From the NCBI GenBank assembly GCA_027035575.1, contig JALVUQ010000063.1, positions 40,844-104,843 on the forward strand: DNA of 64,000 bases, in the 5' to 3' direction. Position numbers and translations under genes: made by a program. Below are positions 1 to 9,235 of the stretch, piece after piece. The first letter of the stretch is position 1; every line of letters starts with the position of its first letter. This DNA comes from Desulfurellales bacterium. Its GTDB lineage: Bacteria > Campylobacterota_A > Desulfurellia > Desulfurellales > Hippeaceae. The notes beneath the pieces were generated by a model, which searched no databases, was not told the origin of the DNA, and saw nothing but the letters and a program-made list of their open reading frames with translations.

Positions 1-2
1 TT

Positions 3-995
3 CTCTACGGGCTCTTTGAAGCAAAGGATGCGATTAGAAACAAAAACAGGGTTATTATAACGGAAGGATATCTGGATTGTATCAGACTCCACGCAAGCGG
101 TATAAAAAATGCAGTTGCCACACTTGGCACCGCATTGTCAACATATCATCTCAATACCATCAAAAGGTATGCCGAAAATATCTACTTCAACTACGATGCT
201 GACGAAGCCGGTTTCAGGGCTATGGCAAGAAGCGCAAAGACGGTACTTTCAAGCACTCTTTTTTCCTATGTCATATCTCTTGATGCAAGGGAAGACCCTG
301 ATAGTTTTATACTTAAATACGGCAAAGATGCTTATCTTAAAAAAATAGAAGAAGCACAGGACTATTTCGACTATCTTATGGAGTATATGAAAAAGAAATA
401 CGATATAGAAAAACCGCAAAACAAACTGAAAGCCATAGATGAGATAAAACCGGTACTTATGGGAATAAGGGATGCCACTATGCGCTTATCCTATATCTCA
501 AAGGCTGCAAAGGTTTTTGAAATTTCTCAGGACGTATTCACAAGACAAGAAAATACAAGGGAGTTTTTCTTAAAAAACATTAATAAGGAAGAGGCTTTGT
601 TGAGTTTGCTTTTAAAAGATATAGAGTTTGTCTCCTGGATTGAAGAATTCGAAAAGTTTGCCGACAATCTCCATTCACCCTACAAAGAACTGTATAAAAA
701 AATAGTGGAGTTCTATCTAACGGGAGAAAAGTTCAGCTTACAGTCTTTTGAAGAAACCATAGATAACGAGGAACTGAAAAAGCTTATTTACAGGCTTTTT
801 TCAATCGAATATACCGACATAGACAGCAGGCACGAAGCAAGAAAGATATTTCTGGGGCTTCTTTCCAAATTTGAAACCGAACAAATAAAGTTAAGACTAA
901 AAGAGTTGGAGAAAAGTCTCGGCACAAATCCGTCGGAGGAGCTGTTAAAAGAGTATAACGAACTGTTTAAAAAACTGAAGGAGACCCTAAATTGA
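3..995 (+). CDS. dnaG: DNA primase DnaG, 3' part only
   Basis: C-terminal 330 residues of bacterial DNA primase, which makes RNA primers at the replication fork; the 5' part lies outside the window and the frame is open from base 3. The TOPRIM catalytic domain is cut but its acidic motifs are visible: EGYLD near the start, then TLGTAL and the metal-binding DADEAG in 'YFNYDADEAG'. The remaining ~200 residues are helical and charged, as expected for the DnaB-helicase-binding C-terminal domain. The stop overlaps the TTG start of the DedA gene, so the two are probably co-transcribed. Identification is firm from the TOPRIM core; only the left end is missing. Confidence 0.95.
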   Translation, partial: LYGLFEAKDAIRNKNRVIITEGYLDCIRLHASGIKNAVATLGTALSTYHLNTIKRYAENIYFNYDADEAGFRAMARSAKTVLSSTLFSYVISLDAREDPDSFILKYGKDAYLKKIEEAQDYFDYLMEYMKKKYDIEKPQNKLKAIDEIKPVLMGIRDATMRLSYISKAAKVFEISQDVFTRQENTREFFLKNINKEEALLSLLLKDIEFVSWIEEFEKFADNLHSPYKELYKKIVEFYLTGEKFSLQSFEETIDNEELKKLIYRLFSIEYTDIDSRHEARKIFLGLLSKFETEQIKLRLKELEKSLGTNPSEELLKEYNELFKKLKETLN

Positions 996-1603
996 TTGAC
1001 GGAATTGTTCAATTTCTCTTAAATGCAATCGGATACGGAGGATATACCGGCATTTTTTTGCTGATGTTCTTGGAGAGCTCGTTTTTTCCTTTTCCGAGCG
1101 AGGTAGTTGTGCCGCCTGCAGCATATCTTGCCGCAAAAGGCAATATGGATTTAGCTTTGGTTGTTGTATTTGCAACATCAGGCAGTCTTTTCGGCGGTCT
1201 TTTTAATTACTACATATCGTATAAACTGGGTTATCCGTTTCTTGAAAAATACGGAAAGTATGTAGGATTAAGCAAAAAATCGCTCGACAAGGTCTGTCTG
1301 TTTTTCCAAAATCACGGAGAAATCAGCACATTTATAGGCAGGCTTCTTCCGGGTATAAGGCAGTACATATCTCTTCCCGCAGGTATGGCAAAAATGAATA
1401 TTGTAACATTTTGTATCTTTACGGTTTTGGGAGCTGGTATATGGGTTGGAATCCTCGCATTTATAGGGTATTCCGTAGGAAACCATCCGCAGCTTGTTAG
1501 GGAGATGCTGCATAAAAGTTATGTTTATATAATTATTTTTTCTGCTATAATAACCATCGTATATGTATATTGGAGAAGGAGGTCGAATGATAGGGGAATT
1601 TAG
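992..1603 (+). CDS. DedA family inner-membrane protein
   Basis: 203-residue polytopic membrane protein of the DedA/SNARE-associated family, a group linked to lipid flipping and envelope proton homeostasis. Family marks are visible: ESSFFPFPSE near residue 28 (ES..P.PsE), then F-x-GR-x-x-P-x-x-R ('FIGRLLPGIRQ') followed by AGMAKM and a G-x-x-IW helix. Four to five hydrophobic segments are apparent, and the C-terminus is basic. It starts at a TTG that overlaps the dnaG stop and ends inside the next gene, which suggests translational coupling on both sides. The exact substrate cannot be told from sequence. Confidence 0.9.
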   Translation: MIDGIVQFLLNAIGYGGYTGIFLLMFLESSFFPFPSEVVVPPAAYLAAKGNMDLALVVVFATSGSLFGGLFNYYISYKLGYPFLEKYGKYVGLSKKSLDKVCLFFQNHGEISTFIGRLLPGIRQYISLPAGMAKMNIVTFCIFTVLGAGIWVGILAFIGYSVGNHPQLVREMLHKSYVYIIIFSAIITIVYVYWRRRSNDRGI

Positions 1604-2141
1604 GCGTATAGGCGATATGATGTTTTTGAGCGGGCTTGTTGACGCATCAAGCGGAAATATGAGCTGCCGCACACAAGACGGCGTGTGGATAACCAAAACG
1701 GGAAAAAGTCTATACGGTCTGCGAGGTAAGGATTTGGTCAAAATAGGATTTGAACGGGACGTAAGATGGAATGCCGCTTCAAGCGAGACTCAAATACACA
1801 TAAATATCTATAAAAATATAGAGTATGCCAAAGCTGTCGTTCATGCACACTGCCCCTTCACAATTGCTCTATCTTTCAAGCAGAACAAAATAATTCCAAT
1901 TGATTACGAAGGCTCACTATTTTTAAAGGAAACGGATGTAATAGACATTCCTTTTGATAACTGGGACAGTGCAAAAAAACTCATACCCCTATATTTCAAG
2001 GAAAACAAGGATAAAAACATCGTTATAGCAAAAGGTCACGGCGTTTTTGCTTATTCCGACACACTTTTTAAAGCATACCAAACTGTCAGCGCGCTGGAGA
2101 GCTCATCCAAAATTATTACATTGGGCGGTTTTTATGAATAG
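1587..2141 (+). CDS. Class II aldolase/adducin family protein
   Basis: 184-residue protein of the zinc-dependent class II aldolase (fuculose-phosphate aldolase/ribulose-5-phosphate epimerase) fold. SSGNMS near residue 21, the likely catalytic acid E67 in SSETQIH, the zinc pair H86/H88 in VVHAHCPF and a later histidine in KGHGVFAYS form the expected active site. The ATG at 1587 is chosen because AGGAGG sits seven bases upstream; an ATG eight codons earlier lacks this. It overlaps dedA by 17 bases and the sirtuin start by 8. The substrate is unknown: a short-chain sugar phosphate is likely, and methylthioribulose phosphate dehydratase is an alternative. Confidence 0.85.
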   Translation: MIGEFRRIGDMMFLSGLVDASSGNMSCRTQDGVWITKTGKSLYGLRGKDLVKIGFERDVRWNAASSETQIHINIYKNIEYAKAVVHAHCPFTIALSFKQNKIIPIDYEGSLFLKETDVIDIPFDNWDSAKKLIPLYFKENKDKNIVIAKGHGVFAYSDTLFKAYQTVSALESSSKIITLGGFYE

Positions 2142-2886
2142 TGAGGAAAAAATAGAACTTATCGTAAAAAAAATTAAAGAAGCAAAAAAGATAACTGTTT
2201 TTACCGGTGCCGGTATATCCAAGGCAAGCGGCATACCTACCTTCAGAGGGAAAGACGGCTTGTGGAATAAATATTCCGCATCGGAACTTGCAACTATGAA
2301 TGCATTTATTAAAAACCCCAAACTGGTTTGGCAGTGGTACAACCACAGAAGAAAACTGATTAAACAAGCAAAACCAAATGCTGCACATCTTGCTGTTACA
2401 AAAATTGAAAACCTGTTTAGGGATAACTTTACCCTTATTACACAAAATATAGACTCCCTGCACAAAGAAGCCGGCACAAAAAACGTGATAGAGCTCCACG
2501 GCAACATATTCGAGGTCAGGTGTATGCGCTGCGGAAAGGTGTATAGAGATGATAAAATTTATGAAGATAGCGAGCTTGTGCCAAAATGCAGCTACTGCAA
2601 AAAGGGAAGCCTAAGACCTAACGTCGTTTGGTTCGGAGAAAACTTAGACAGAGACATTTTGGATGAAGCTATGAAAAAATCGGCTTTATGCGATGTATTT
2701 ATAGCCGTGGGCACAAGCGGGGTTGTTCAACCGGCTGCAAGCCTGCCCAAAATTGCCTACGATAACGGGGCATTTGTGGTCGATATAAATGTAGAATACT
2801 CCGCTGTTTCCATATATTCTCAAGAAACCCTAATTGCACCCGCACAAGATACCTTGCAGGCAATTATCGAAAAACTGACAAAATAG
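2134..2886 (+). CDS. cobB: Sirtuin NAD-dependent protein deacylase (CobB-like)
   Basis: 250-residue Sir2-family enzyme that uses NAD+ to remove acyl groups from lysines. Visible motifs are GAGIS (25-29), TQNID (103-107), the catalytic H122 in ELHGN, zinc cysteines C130/C133 and C152/C155, and GTSGVVQPAA in the NAD-binding part. Y69 and R72 in the WYNHRR segment match the Tyr-x-x-Arg pair of class III (SIRT5/CobB-type) sirtuins, which recognises succinyl or malonyl lysine, so desuccinylase activity is likely. The ATG at 2134 is preferred over one 29 codons upstream, which would run deep into the aldolase gene. It overlaps the aldolase stop, indicating coupling. Confidence 0.93.
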   Translation: MNSEEKIELIVKKIKEAKKITVFTGAGISKASGIPTFRGKDGLWNKYSASELATMNAFIKNPKLVWQWYNHRRKLIKQAKPNAAHLAVTKIENLFRDNFTLITQNIDSLHKEAGTKNVIELHGNIFEVRCMRCGKVYRDDKIYEDSELVPKCSYCKKGSLRPNVVWFGENLDRDILDEAMKKSALCDVFIAVGTSGVVQPAASLPKIAYDNGAFVVDINVEYSAVSIYSQETLIAPAQDTLQAIIEKLTK

Positions 2887-3010
2887 TATTAAATATCATT
2901 TTTTTTCAAACATCCGTGTTGATAATAAATCCAATAAAAACGTTTTATATTTCGTGGTAATCCTTGACTTCACGGCATTTTAGCATAAATCTCAAAATAG
3001 GAGGTGTGTT

Positions 3011-4216
3011 ATGAAAAGTATAGAAAAATTTAAAGAACTGGTTGAAGAGATGCTTTGGTATGCCAAAGATGAAATACCGCTTGAAATCACCTATTGGAAT
3101 GGAGAAACAAAAAGATTCTCAGCCAAAGAACCGGTTGCAAAAATTACCATAAAAACCGAAAAAGCCTTCGAGGATATTATGAATCAATTGAGTTTGGGGT
3201 TTGGAAAAAACTACATAAACGGAAACATAGAGGTTGAGGGTAATCTGCAAGAGGTTTTGAGGCTTGAAAGCCTTCCGCATCTTAAAAAAATCAAACCGCC
3301 CGTAAAGGTCATAAAAGACATCGCTCTTCACAGACTTATGACACTGAATTCCGTCAAGCAATCCAAAAAAAACATAGAGGCTCACTACGATTTGGGTAAT
3401 GATTTCTATAAGCTGTTTTTGGACGAATCATTAACATACTCCTGCGGATACTTTAAAGACTGGTCTAACGACACTCTCGAACAAGCTCAACAAAATAAAT
3501 ACGAGTTGATAACAAGAAAAATCGGCTTAAAAAACGGAGACAGAGTGGTTGATATAGGATGCGGATGGGGTGGTTTTTTGATATATGCAGCAAAAAAAGC
3601 CGATATTAAGGGACTTGGCTGCACTATATCAAAAAACCAGTATGAATATGCAAAAGAAAAAATCAAAGAGTTGAAACTAAACAATAAGATTGAGGTTATT
3701 TATGAGGACTACAGGAACATAAAAGGCAAATTCAATAAATTTGTATCGATAGGAGCATACGAGCATATAGGTAAAAATTACGCTTTTGTGTTTTTTAACA
3801 AACTGAAGGAGATATTGGAAGAGGGAGCCTTCGGGCTGCTGCACACAATAGGGCATAACAAACCGATGCATACCGACCCCTTCACAACAAAATACATATT
3901 CCCCGGCGGCTATCTCCCATCTTTGGAAGAACTAATCAGAAAAATAGGATATGTTGATTTCTTTACCATAGATGTTGAAAATTTAAGACCTCACTACGCC
4001 AAAACCATCGACAATTGGATAGAGAGATTTGTTAAGAATAAAAACAAGATTCTCGAAATGTTCGATGAAAAGTTTGTAAGAATGTGGTGGCTGTATTTAA
4101 ACGGAGCCGCTGAATCTTTTAAATACGGAGACGGACAGCTCTATCAGATACTTTTTTCAAAAGGGCAGACGGATATACCCAAATACAGAGGAGAAATATA
4201 TAAAAATTGGGATTAA
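3011..4216 (+). CDS. cfa: Cyclopropane-fatty-acyl-phospholipid synthase family methyltransferase
   Basis: 401-residue SAM-dependent enzyme that adds a methylene group across double bonds of membrane phospholipid acyl chains. The N-terminal ~100 residues are the lipid-binding region. Then come SKKNIEAHYDLGNDFY and SCGYF, a signature of the Cfa family, and the SAM-binding glycine loop VVDIGCGWGGF near residue 179. The EHIG and GGYLPS blocks of the family are also present. A strong AGGAGG precedes the ATG. It is separated from the sirtuin by 124 bases that contain a weak promoter-like sequence (TTGACT at 2964), so it is probably its own transcription unit. Confidence 0.92.
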   Translation: MKSIEKFKELVEEMLWYAKDEIPLEITYWNGETKRFSAKEPVAKITIKTEKAFEDIMNQLSLGFGKNYINGNIEVEGNLQEVLRLESLPHLKKIKPPVKVIKDIALHRLMTLNSVKQSKKNIEAHYDLGNDFYKLFLDESLTYSCGYFKDWSNDTLEQAQQNKYELITRKIGLKNGDRVVDIGCGWGGFLIYAAKKADIKGLGCTISKNQYEYAKEKIKELKLNNKIEVIYEDYRNIKGKFNKFVSIGAYEHIGKNYAFVFFNKLKEILEEGAFGLLHTIGHNKPMHTDPFTTKYIFPGGYLPSLEELIRKIGYVDFFTIDVENLRPHYAKTIDNWIERFVKNKNKILEMFDEKFVRMWWLYLNGAAESFKYGDGQLYQILFSKGQTDIPKYRGEIYKNWD

Positions 4217-4304
4217 GATATAGGATTGAGGCTATTTGAAAGATAGATAAAAGCATATATAATTATCTTAAATTGAACGGGAAAGTAAAAGCGGCATTAA
4301 AGTA

Positions 4305-4313
4305 TGATATAAT
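4305..4313 (+). promoter_or_regulatory. Extended -10 promoter for the RND efflux operon
   Basis: TGATATAAT, a perfect extended -10 (TGn-TATAAT), lies about 70 bases before the adaptor start. No convincing -35 is seen at the right distance, as allowed for extended -10 promoters. The predicted transcript would begin near 4320. Confidence 0.5.
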
Positions 4314-4381
4314 TTTATAAAAAATAGTTGTTGATAAATTTTTTGCTTGCAAATTAACAAAAATATTTGTATGAATACAAT

Positions 4382-5407
4382 ATGAAAAAACGATTGATTT
4401 ATCTGATTTGTTTTGTTCTGTTTACCTTTTTTGTTAATCCTAAATCGTTTGCCTCAGCCCTGCAAACAAGCAGTGTTAAAATTATAAAAAAACCGGTGTA
4501 CAGCTACATTCCGGCTGAGGTAATATCAAAAACCGCAGCAACCATTTTGTCAAAAATACCGGGGTTTGTGGAAAATTTGAGGGTTGACATAGGAGATAGG
4601 GTTAAAAAAGGAGAGATTCTTTTAACCATAGACCAAAATATTTCAAAACAGAACGTTAAGTCGGCAGCCGCCAACGTTGCAAAAGCAAAATCTCAACTGA
4701 AAAACGCAGCGTTCAACTACAAAAAATACAAAAAACTCTACGAAAGCGGAGTTATATCAAAACAGCGATTTCTTGCCATGAAAACCGAGTATGAAACGGC
4801 TCACGGGGCATACGAGCAGGCTGTTTCCGGTTTAAAAATGGCGAGGTCAACGCTCAGATATTCGGTCATAAAATCACCCGTAAACGGTATAGTGTCGGCA
4901 AAATATGTTGATAACGGCGACATTACCTCTATGTTTCAACCCCTGATTAAAATAAACCGTATGAACACGCTGCAGGTCAAAGCAAGCATTGATGAAAAAA
5001 CGCTCGATTCCATACGCTCATTGAATTATCTGTTTGTAAAAATAAAAAACTTGGTTTTTAAAGTTAAGCCGAACCACATCTCACCGGCATTGGACTCTGC
5101 AACGAGAACGCTTGAAATAAAAGCAGACCTGCCCAAAAACGTTAAAGCAAAGCCGGGAGAATTTGCCTATCTTATTGTTACAACGAAAAAAAAGCCGGTT
5201 ATTGTCGTAAACAAACAAGCAGTTACAACTCGAGGGGGTATCAAAGGGGTGTTTGTGGTCAGCAACAACAAAGCCTATTTCAGAATGGTGCGGCTTGGTG
5301 AATCATACGGAAAATATATTGAGGTTCTATCGGGTGTTTTCCCCAACGAAACGGTTATTTTAGACCCTCCTTTGTCTTTGAAAAACGAATCCTTTTGTTG
5401 TAAATGA
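4382..5407 (+). CDS. RND efflux periplasmic adaptor (membrane fusion protein)
   Basis: 341-residue HlyD/AcrA-type adaptor that links an inner-membrane RND pump to an outer-membrane channel. It begins with a signal peptide (MKKRLIYLI, a hydrophobic run, then SFAS near residue 25). A lipoyl-like half motif, IPGFVENLRVDIGDRVKKGE, is followed by an alpha-helical hairpin rich in Ala and Lys (about 85-150), then the second lipoyl half (VIKSPVNGIVSAKYVDNGD) and beta-barrel segments. The ATG at 4382 was chosen because the signal peptide starts there; an in-frame TTG five codons upstream is possible. No clear Shine-Dalgarno is visible. Its TGA overlaps the ATG of the pump gene. Confidence 0.9.
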   Translation: MKKRLIYLICFVLFTFFVNPKSFASALQTSSVKIIKKPVYSYIPAEVISKTAATILSKIPGFVENLRVDIGDRVKKGEILLTIDQNISKQNVKSAAANVAKAKSQLKNAAFNYKKYKKLYESGVISKQRFLAMKTEYETAHGAYEQAVSGLKMARSTLRYSVIKSPVNGIVSAKYVDNGDITSMFQPLIKINRMNTLQVKASIDEKTLDSIRSLNYLFVKIKNLVFKVKPNHISPALDSATRTLEIKADLPKNVKAKPGEFAYLIVTTKKKPVIVVNKQAVTTRGGIKGVFVVSNNKAYFRMVRLGESYGKYIEVLSGVFPNETVILDPPLSLKNESFCCK

Positions 5408-8400
5408 GAAGTGATAAAAATATAGCCGGCAAGCTTGCCGATAGTTTCATAGACTCAAAAGTCACGCTGCTTATCATACTCATAATTTTAACCCTCGGTG
5501 CAATGGCTGTTTTTATGACACCGAGGATGTATGACCCTGAGATTAAGGTTCCGGCTGCCAATATCATTGTTCAAAGACCCGATACTCCCACGGTTGAAAT
5601 GGAAAATCAACTTATAAAACCTCTGGATTCGCTTATAGGCTCGATAACCGGTATCGACCACACGTTTAGTTTTGCCACAGATGATTTCGGCGTCGTTACG
5701 GCTCAGTTTAAGGTGGGAGAAGACCAGGAAAGAAGTCTAATCAAACTGTACAACCAAATTATGAGAAATATGGGCAGGATGCCGAAAGGTACCGTTCAAC
5801 CCATTATAAACTCTATAGGTGTGGATGATATACCCATTGTTACAATAACCCTCTTTTCGGATAAACTGGACTATTTCAGACTGAGAAATTTAGCCTGCAA
5901 AGTTCTTGATAACTTGAGAGGAATACCCAATATCGGCTCAAACTCTGTTATTGGCGGCGCAAAAAAGGTGTTCTATATTCACTTTATTCCGCAAAAGTTA
6001 AACTACTACAAAATCGGTTTGAACCAAATAATACAACTGTTAAAGTCAAGCAACGTATTTGTCCCGTCAGGGCATCTTATTAAAAACAACAAACGCATAA
6101 GGATTGTGCTTTCCAACTTAATCAGGACAAAACGGGCTTTAAGCAATACCATAGTAAAGGTTTACGGTTCAAAGGTCGTTTTTCTCAAAGACATTGCAGA
6201 TATAGAAGCCGCAAATAAAGAGAACAACACCTATTCTTTGTTTGCATACGGAAAAGGTTCTCCAAAGCACTTCAAAGCAAATAATCAAATCAAAGCCGTT
6301 ACCATAGCCATAGCCAAAAAAACCGGCAGTAATGCCGTCGTTGTTGCAGACAGCGTTATCAAAAGACTGAAAGAGCTAAAGGGTGTTATGATTCCTCAAG
6401 ATGTAGGCATAAAGATTATGAGAAACTACGGCAGCAAGGCAAATAAAGCCGTAAATACACTTATAGACCACCTCTCCATTTCAATTATAGTTGTTGCCGT
6501 TATACTGATACTCTTTTTAGGATGGAGGGAGTCTATCATTGTAACTTTAAGCGTGCCGCTCGTACTTTTAAGCGTGTTGTTTACGGATTTTATCGTAGGG
6601 CAAAGTATAAACAGGATAACGCTTTTTGCTCTTATTCTCTCCCTCGGACTGCTTGTTGACAGCGGCATTGTCGTTATAGAAAACATACACAGGCATATAT
6701 CGTTAGGCAAAGTCAAAAAATTCAGAGATACAATCGTTGAATCCACAAACGAAGTCGGAAATCCTACAAATATAGCCACAATAGCCGTTATACTGGCTTT
6801 TATCCCTATGGCTTTTGTAGGCGGTATGATGGGTCCTTTTATGAGGCCTATTCCCATAAACGTTCCGATAGCAATGATAGTTTCTGTTATTGTTGCATAT
6901 ACGATAATACCCTATATCAGCAAACGATTTTTAACTCATAAAAAGAAACACTCCCAAACAAAAAGGGATTTGCTTCAAACGCTCTACAAACAAACCATTA
7001 TACCTCTTTTAAGGTCGAAACTCTTAAGAGGCTCAATCTATGTTTTAGCTGTGATTTTACTTTTCCTATCCCTGTTAATGCCTGCCTGGCAGTTTTTAAG
7101 ACCCTCAGGACTAAACGGTCCGCTCAGTCCTTTCGGTGTTGAGTTTAAACTTCTGCCTGAAAGCAATGTAAATACGTTTCTTGTGGAGGTAAAAGCCCCT
7201 TTTGACACCCCTATTGAAACGACACTCGCCATAGCACAAAAAGCCGGCGATATTATAGGCAGCAACCCATATGTAACGGAATATCAGATATATGCGGGTA
7301 TTTCAGCACCCTTTGATTTCGGTTCTTTAATGAGAACATACCTTATGAGCGACACCCCGAATATTGCACAAATCAGAATAAACTTAAAAAAAGATGACAG
7401 ACCTCAGGAGATAGAAATAATAAAAAATATAAACAAACATCTGAATATTTTAAGAAACAGGTACAAAAATGTTATATTTAAGGTAATAAAAGAGCCTCCC
7501 GGTCCTCCGACAAGGGCACAGATACTTGCACAGCTATACGGTCCTAATTATGAAAAACTTCAGGAAAGCTCCAGAATAATCAAAAATTATTTCAAAAAGA
7601 TTTACAATGTTACAAACATAGACAGCTCCGTCTATCCTACCTATTACGAATATAAAATACACATAGACTACCAAAAGGCTATGATTGCCGGATTAACACC
7701 GCAAGATGTGGCAAATTTTTTATATTCCTACATACGAGGAATTACCGTCAAATGGGCGTATGATGAAAATTTCACCGAACCGGTATATATTGTACTGAGG
7801 CTTAAAAAGAAAGACAGAGCAAACCTTGAAAACATACTGAATTTAAGACTTTTGACAAGAAGCGGCAAACTTGTGCCTTTGAGAGATATTGCAAGCGTCA
7901 GGAAAGTCAAGCAGCAACAACCCATTTACAACAGGGATGAACACAGGGTTGTTTATGTGAGTGCGGATATGATTGATTTTACACCGGTTTACGGACTTTT
8001 ATACCTCGATAAAAAACTCAACGGCAAAAAACTCTCAAACGGCATTGTATTTCACACTGCGAATCTCGGATTTACACACTCCGTTCCCAAAGACGCTGCC
8101 TTCTATCAGATACGCTGGGGCGGGGATATGAGGCTCACGCTTGATGTGTTCAGGGATTTGGGCATTGCCTTTATTTTTGCAATAGTGTTTATCTACTTCA
8201 TACTTGTGGGATACTACAAATCCTTTGTCATACCAATAATAGTTATGGGTGCAATACCTCTTACCATAATAGGAATTTTCCCCGGTCATTGGATACTGCA
8301 CCAGCCGTTTACGGCAACATCTATGATTGGCGTAATAGCCCTTGCCGGAATAGTCGTTAGAAACTCCCTCCTGCTTATAGATTTTATACTTGACTATGAG

Positions 8401-8631
8401 AAAAAAGGTAAACCGCTCAACCTGTCCGTTTTGGAATCCGGAGCTGTCAGGTTCAGACCGATTTTATTAACCGCACTGGCTATCATTTTCGGCTCTGCAA
8501 CAATGCTGCAGGACCCGATTTTTAACGGGCTTGCCATCTCACTGATATTCGGAACGCTGATTTCAACCCTGTTAACTCTCATTCTTATCCCTCTGTTGTA
8601 CTACTCTTACAAAAAACACTCATTAAAATAA
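5404..8631 (+). CDS. RND family efflux transporter, inner-membrane pump
   Basis: 1075-residue resistance-nodulation-division pump with the usual layout: a first membrane helix, a large periplasmic loop (about 45-345), a helix bundle, a second loop (about 575-880) and the last five helices. The helix 4 motif reads LGLLVDSGIVVIEN; it keeps one acidic residue (D419), whereas AcrB-type drug pumps have two adjacent aspartates (here S420). It is translationally coupled to the adaptor by ATGA. No TolC-like gene follows, so the outer-membrane channel must be encoded elsewhere. The substrate cannot be called; the single aspartate weakens a simple AcrB-type multidrug assignment. Confidence 0.92.
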   Translation: MRSDKNIAGKLADSFIDSKVTLLIILIILTLGAMAVFMTPRMYDPEIKVPAANIIVQRPDTPTVEMENQLIKPLDSLIGSITGIDHTFSFATDDFGVVTAQFKVGEDQERSLIKLYNQIMRNMGRMPKGTVQPIINSIGVDDIPIVTITLFSDKLDYFRLRNLACKVLDNLRGIPNIGSNSVIGGAKKVFYIHFIPQKLNYYKIGLNQIIQLLKSSNVFVPSGHLIKNNKRIRIVLSNLIRTKRALSNTIVKVYGSKVVFLKDIADIEAANKENNTYSLFAYGKGSPKHFKANNQIKAVTIAIAKKTGSNAVVVADSVIKRLKELKGVMIPQDVGIKIMRNYGSKANKAVNTLIDHLSISIIVVAVILILFLGWRESIIVTLSVPLVLLSVLFTDFIVGQSINRITLFALILSLGLLVDSGIVVIENIHRHISLGKVKKFRDTIVESTNEVGNPTNIATIAVILAFIPMAFVGGMMGPFMRPIPINVPIAMIVSVIVAYTIIPYISKRFLTHKKKHSQTKRDLLQTLYKQTIIPLLRSKLLRGSIYVLAVILLFLSLLMPAWQFLRPSGLNGPLSPFGVEFKLLPESNVNTFLVEVKAPFDTPIETTLAIAQKAGDIIGSNPYVTEYQIYAGISAPFDFGSLMRTYLMSDTPNIAQIRINLKKDDRPQEIEIIKNINKHLNILRNRYKNVIFKVIKEPPGPPTRAQILAQLYGPNYEKLQESSRIIKNYFKKIYNVTNIDSSVYPTYYEYKIHIDYQKAMIAGLTPQDVANFLYSYIRGITVKWAYDENFTEPVYIVLRLKKKDRANLENILNLRLLTRSGKLVPLRDIASVRKVKQQQPIYNRDEHRVVYVSADMIDFTPVYGLLYLDKKLNGKKLSNGIVFHTANLGFTHSVPKDAAFYQIRWGGDMRLTLDVFRDLGIAFIFAIVFIYFILVGYYKSFVIPIIVMGAIPLTIIGIFPGHWILHQPFTATSMIGVIALAGIVVRNSLLLIDFILDYEKKGKPLNLSVLESGAVRFRPILLTALAIIFGSATMLQDPIFNGLAISLIFGTLISTLLTLILIPLLYYSYKKHSLK

Positions 8632-8642
8632 AAGGAGTCGAT

Positions 8643-9116
8643 ATGTTAAAAAAGATTGCAGTTGCTTTTTTTATTTTAAGTTTAAACGCCTATGCGGGAA
8701 ACTTCGGAAACCTTCAAAGCTACTTTGCAAACGAAAGCAAAACACAAACTTTTCTTCTGTTTAGCGGATATGCTCATCTTAATTTTATAGGCGGTTTTGC
8801 AGACGGAAACTATAAGCTTGTATCATACTCAATAAAACCCTACTCCAACAATATTTACATATTAAATGTCGTTGTTAAAAAGAAAAAACACTTCTTCAGC
8901 TACGTAAGAAGATTTACACTACCCTTTTTCTATAACGGCTCAATAATAGCCTTTAAAACAATAAGGGGTAAAATGGTGTATAGGTTAGGTGATGACTTGC
9001 TGGAAATGGTTAGGATAAAAAACGGGTGGAAATTAATCAGACAACCGCAAACGATACAGGTTAAACTTCCTGTTAACGGCGGATACCTCTACCTATCAAT
9101 CAGAAAAAACAGGTAA
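8643..9116 (+). CDS. Hypothetical secreted protein of the RND operon
   Basis: 157-residue protein I do not recognise. It has a clear signal peptide (MLKKIAVAFFILSL, cleavage likely after AYA near residue 18). The mature part is rich in Tyr, Phe, Lys and Asn, with alternating hydrophobic residues suggesting beta strands, and has no cysteines or catalytic motif that stands out. It follows the pump gene by 11 bases with AAAGGAG before the ATG, so it is almost certainly in the same operon. A periplasmic accessory role for the pump is inference from position only. Confidence 0.7.
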   Translation: MLKKIAVAFFILSLNAYAGNFGNLQSYFANESKTQTFLLFSGYAHLNFIGGFADGNYKLVSYSIKPYSNNIYILNVVVKKKKHFFSYVRRFTLPFFYNGSIIAFKTIRGKMVYRLGDDLLEMVRIKNGWKLIRQPQTIQVKLPVNGGYLYLSIRKNR

Positions 9117-9197
9117 AATTATACCTCCATTCAATTAATCTTTCTTAATAAAACGATTTTCAGCTATTAGATTTTATTTTATTCTCTTTCCAAACTA

Positions 9198-9206
9198 TGC
9201 TATATT
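9198..9206 (+). promoter_or_regulatory. Extended -10 promoter of the murE-ftsW cluster
   Basis: TGCTATATT matches an extended -10 element (TGn plus TATATT) 30 bases before the murE ATG. The -35 region is weak. The surrounding 119-base gap shows no other gene. Confidence 0.45.
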
Positions 9207-9235
9207 GGTTGTAAGAATATTTTGTCGGAGAGTCT

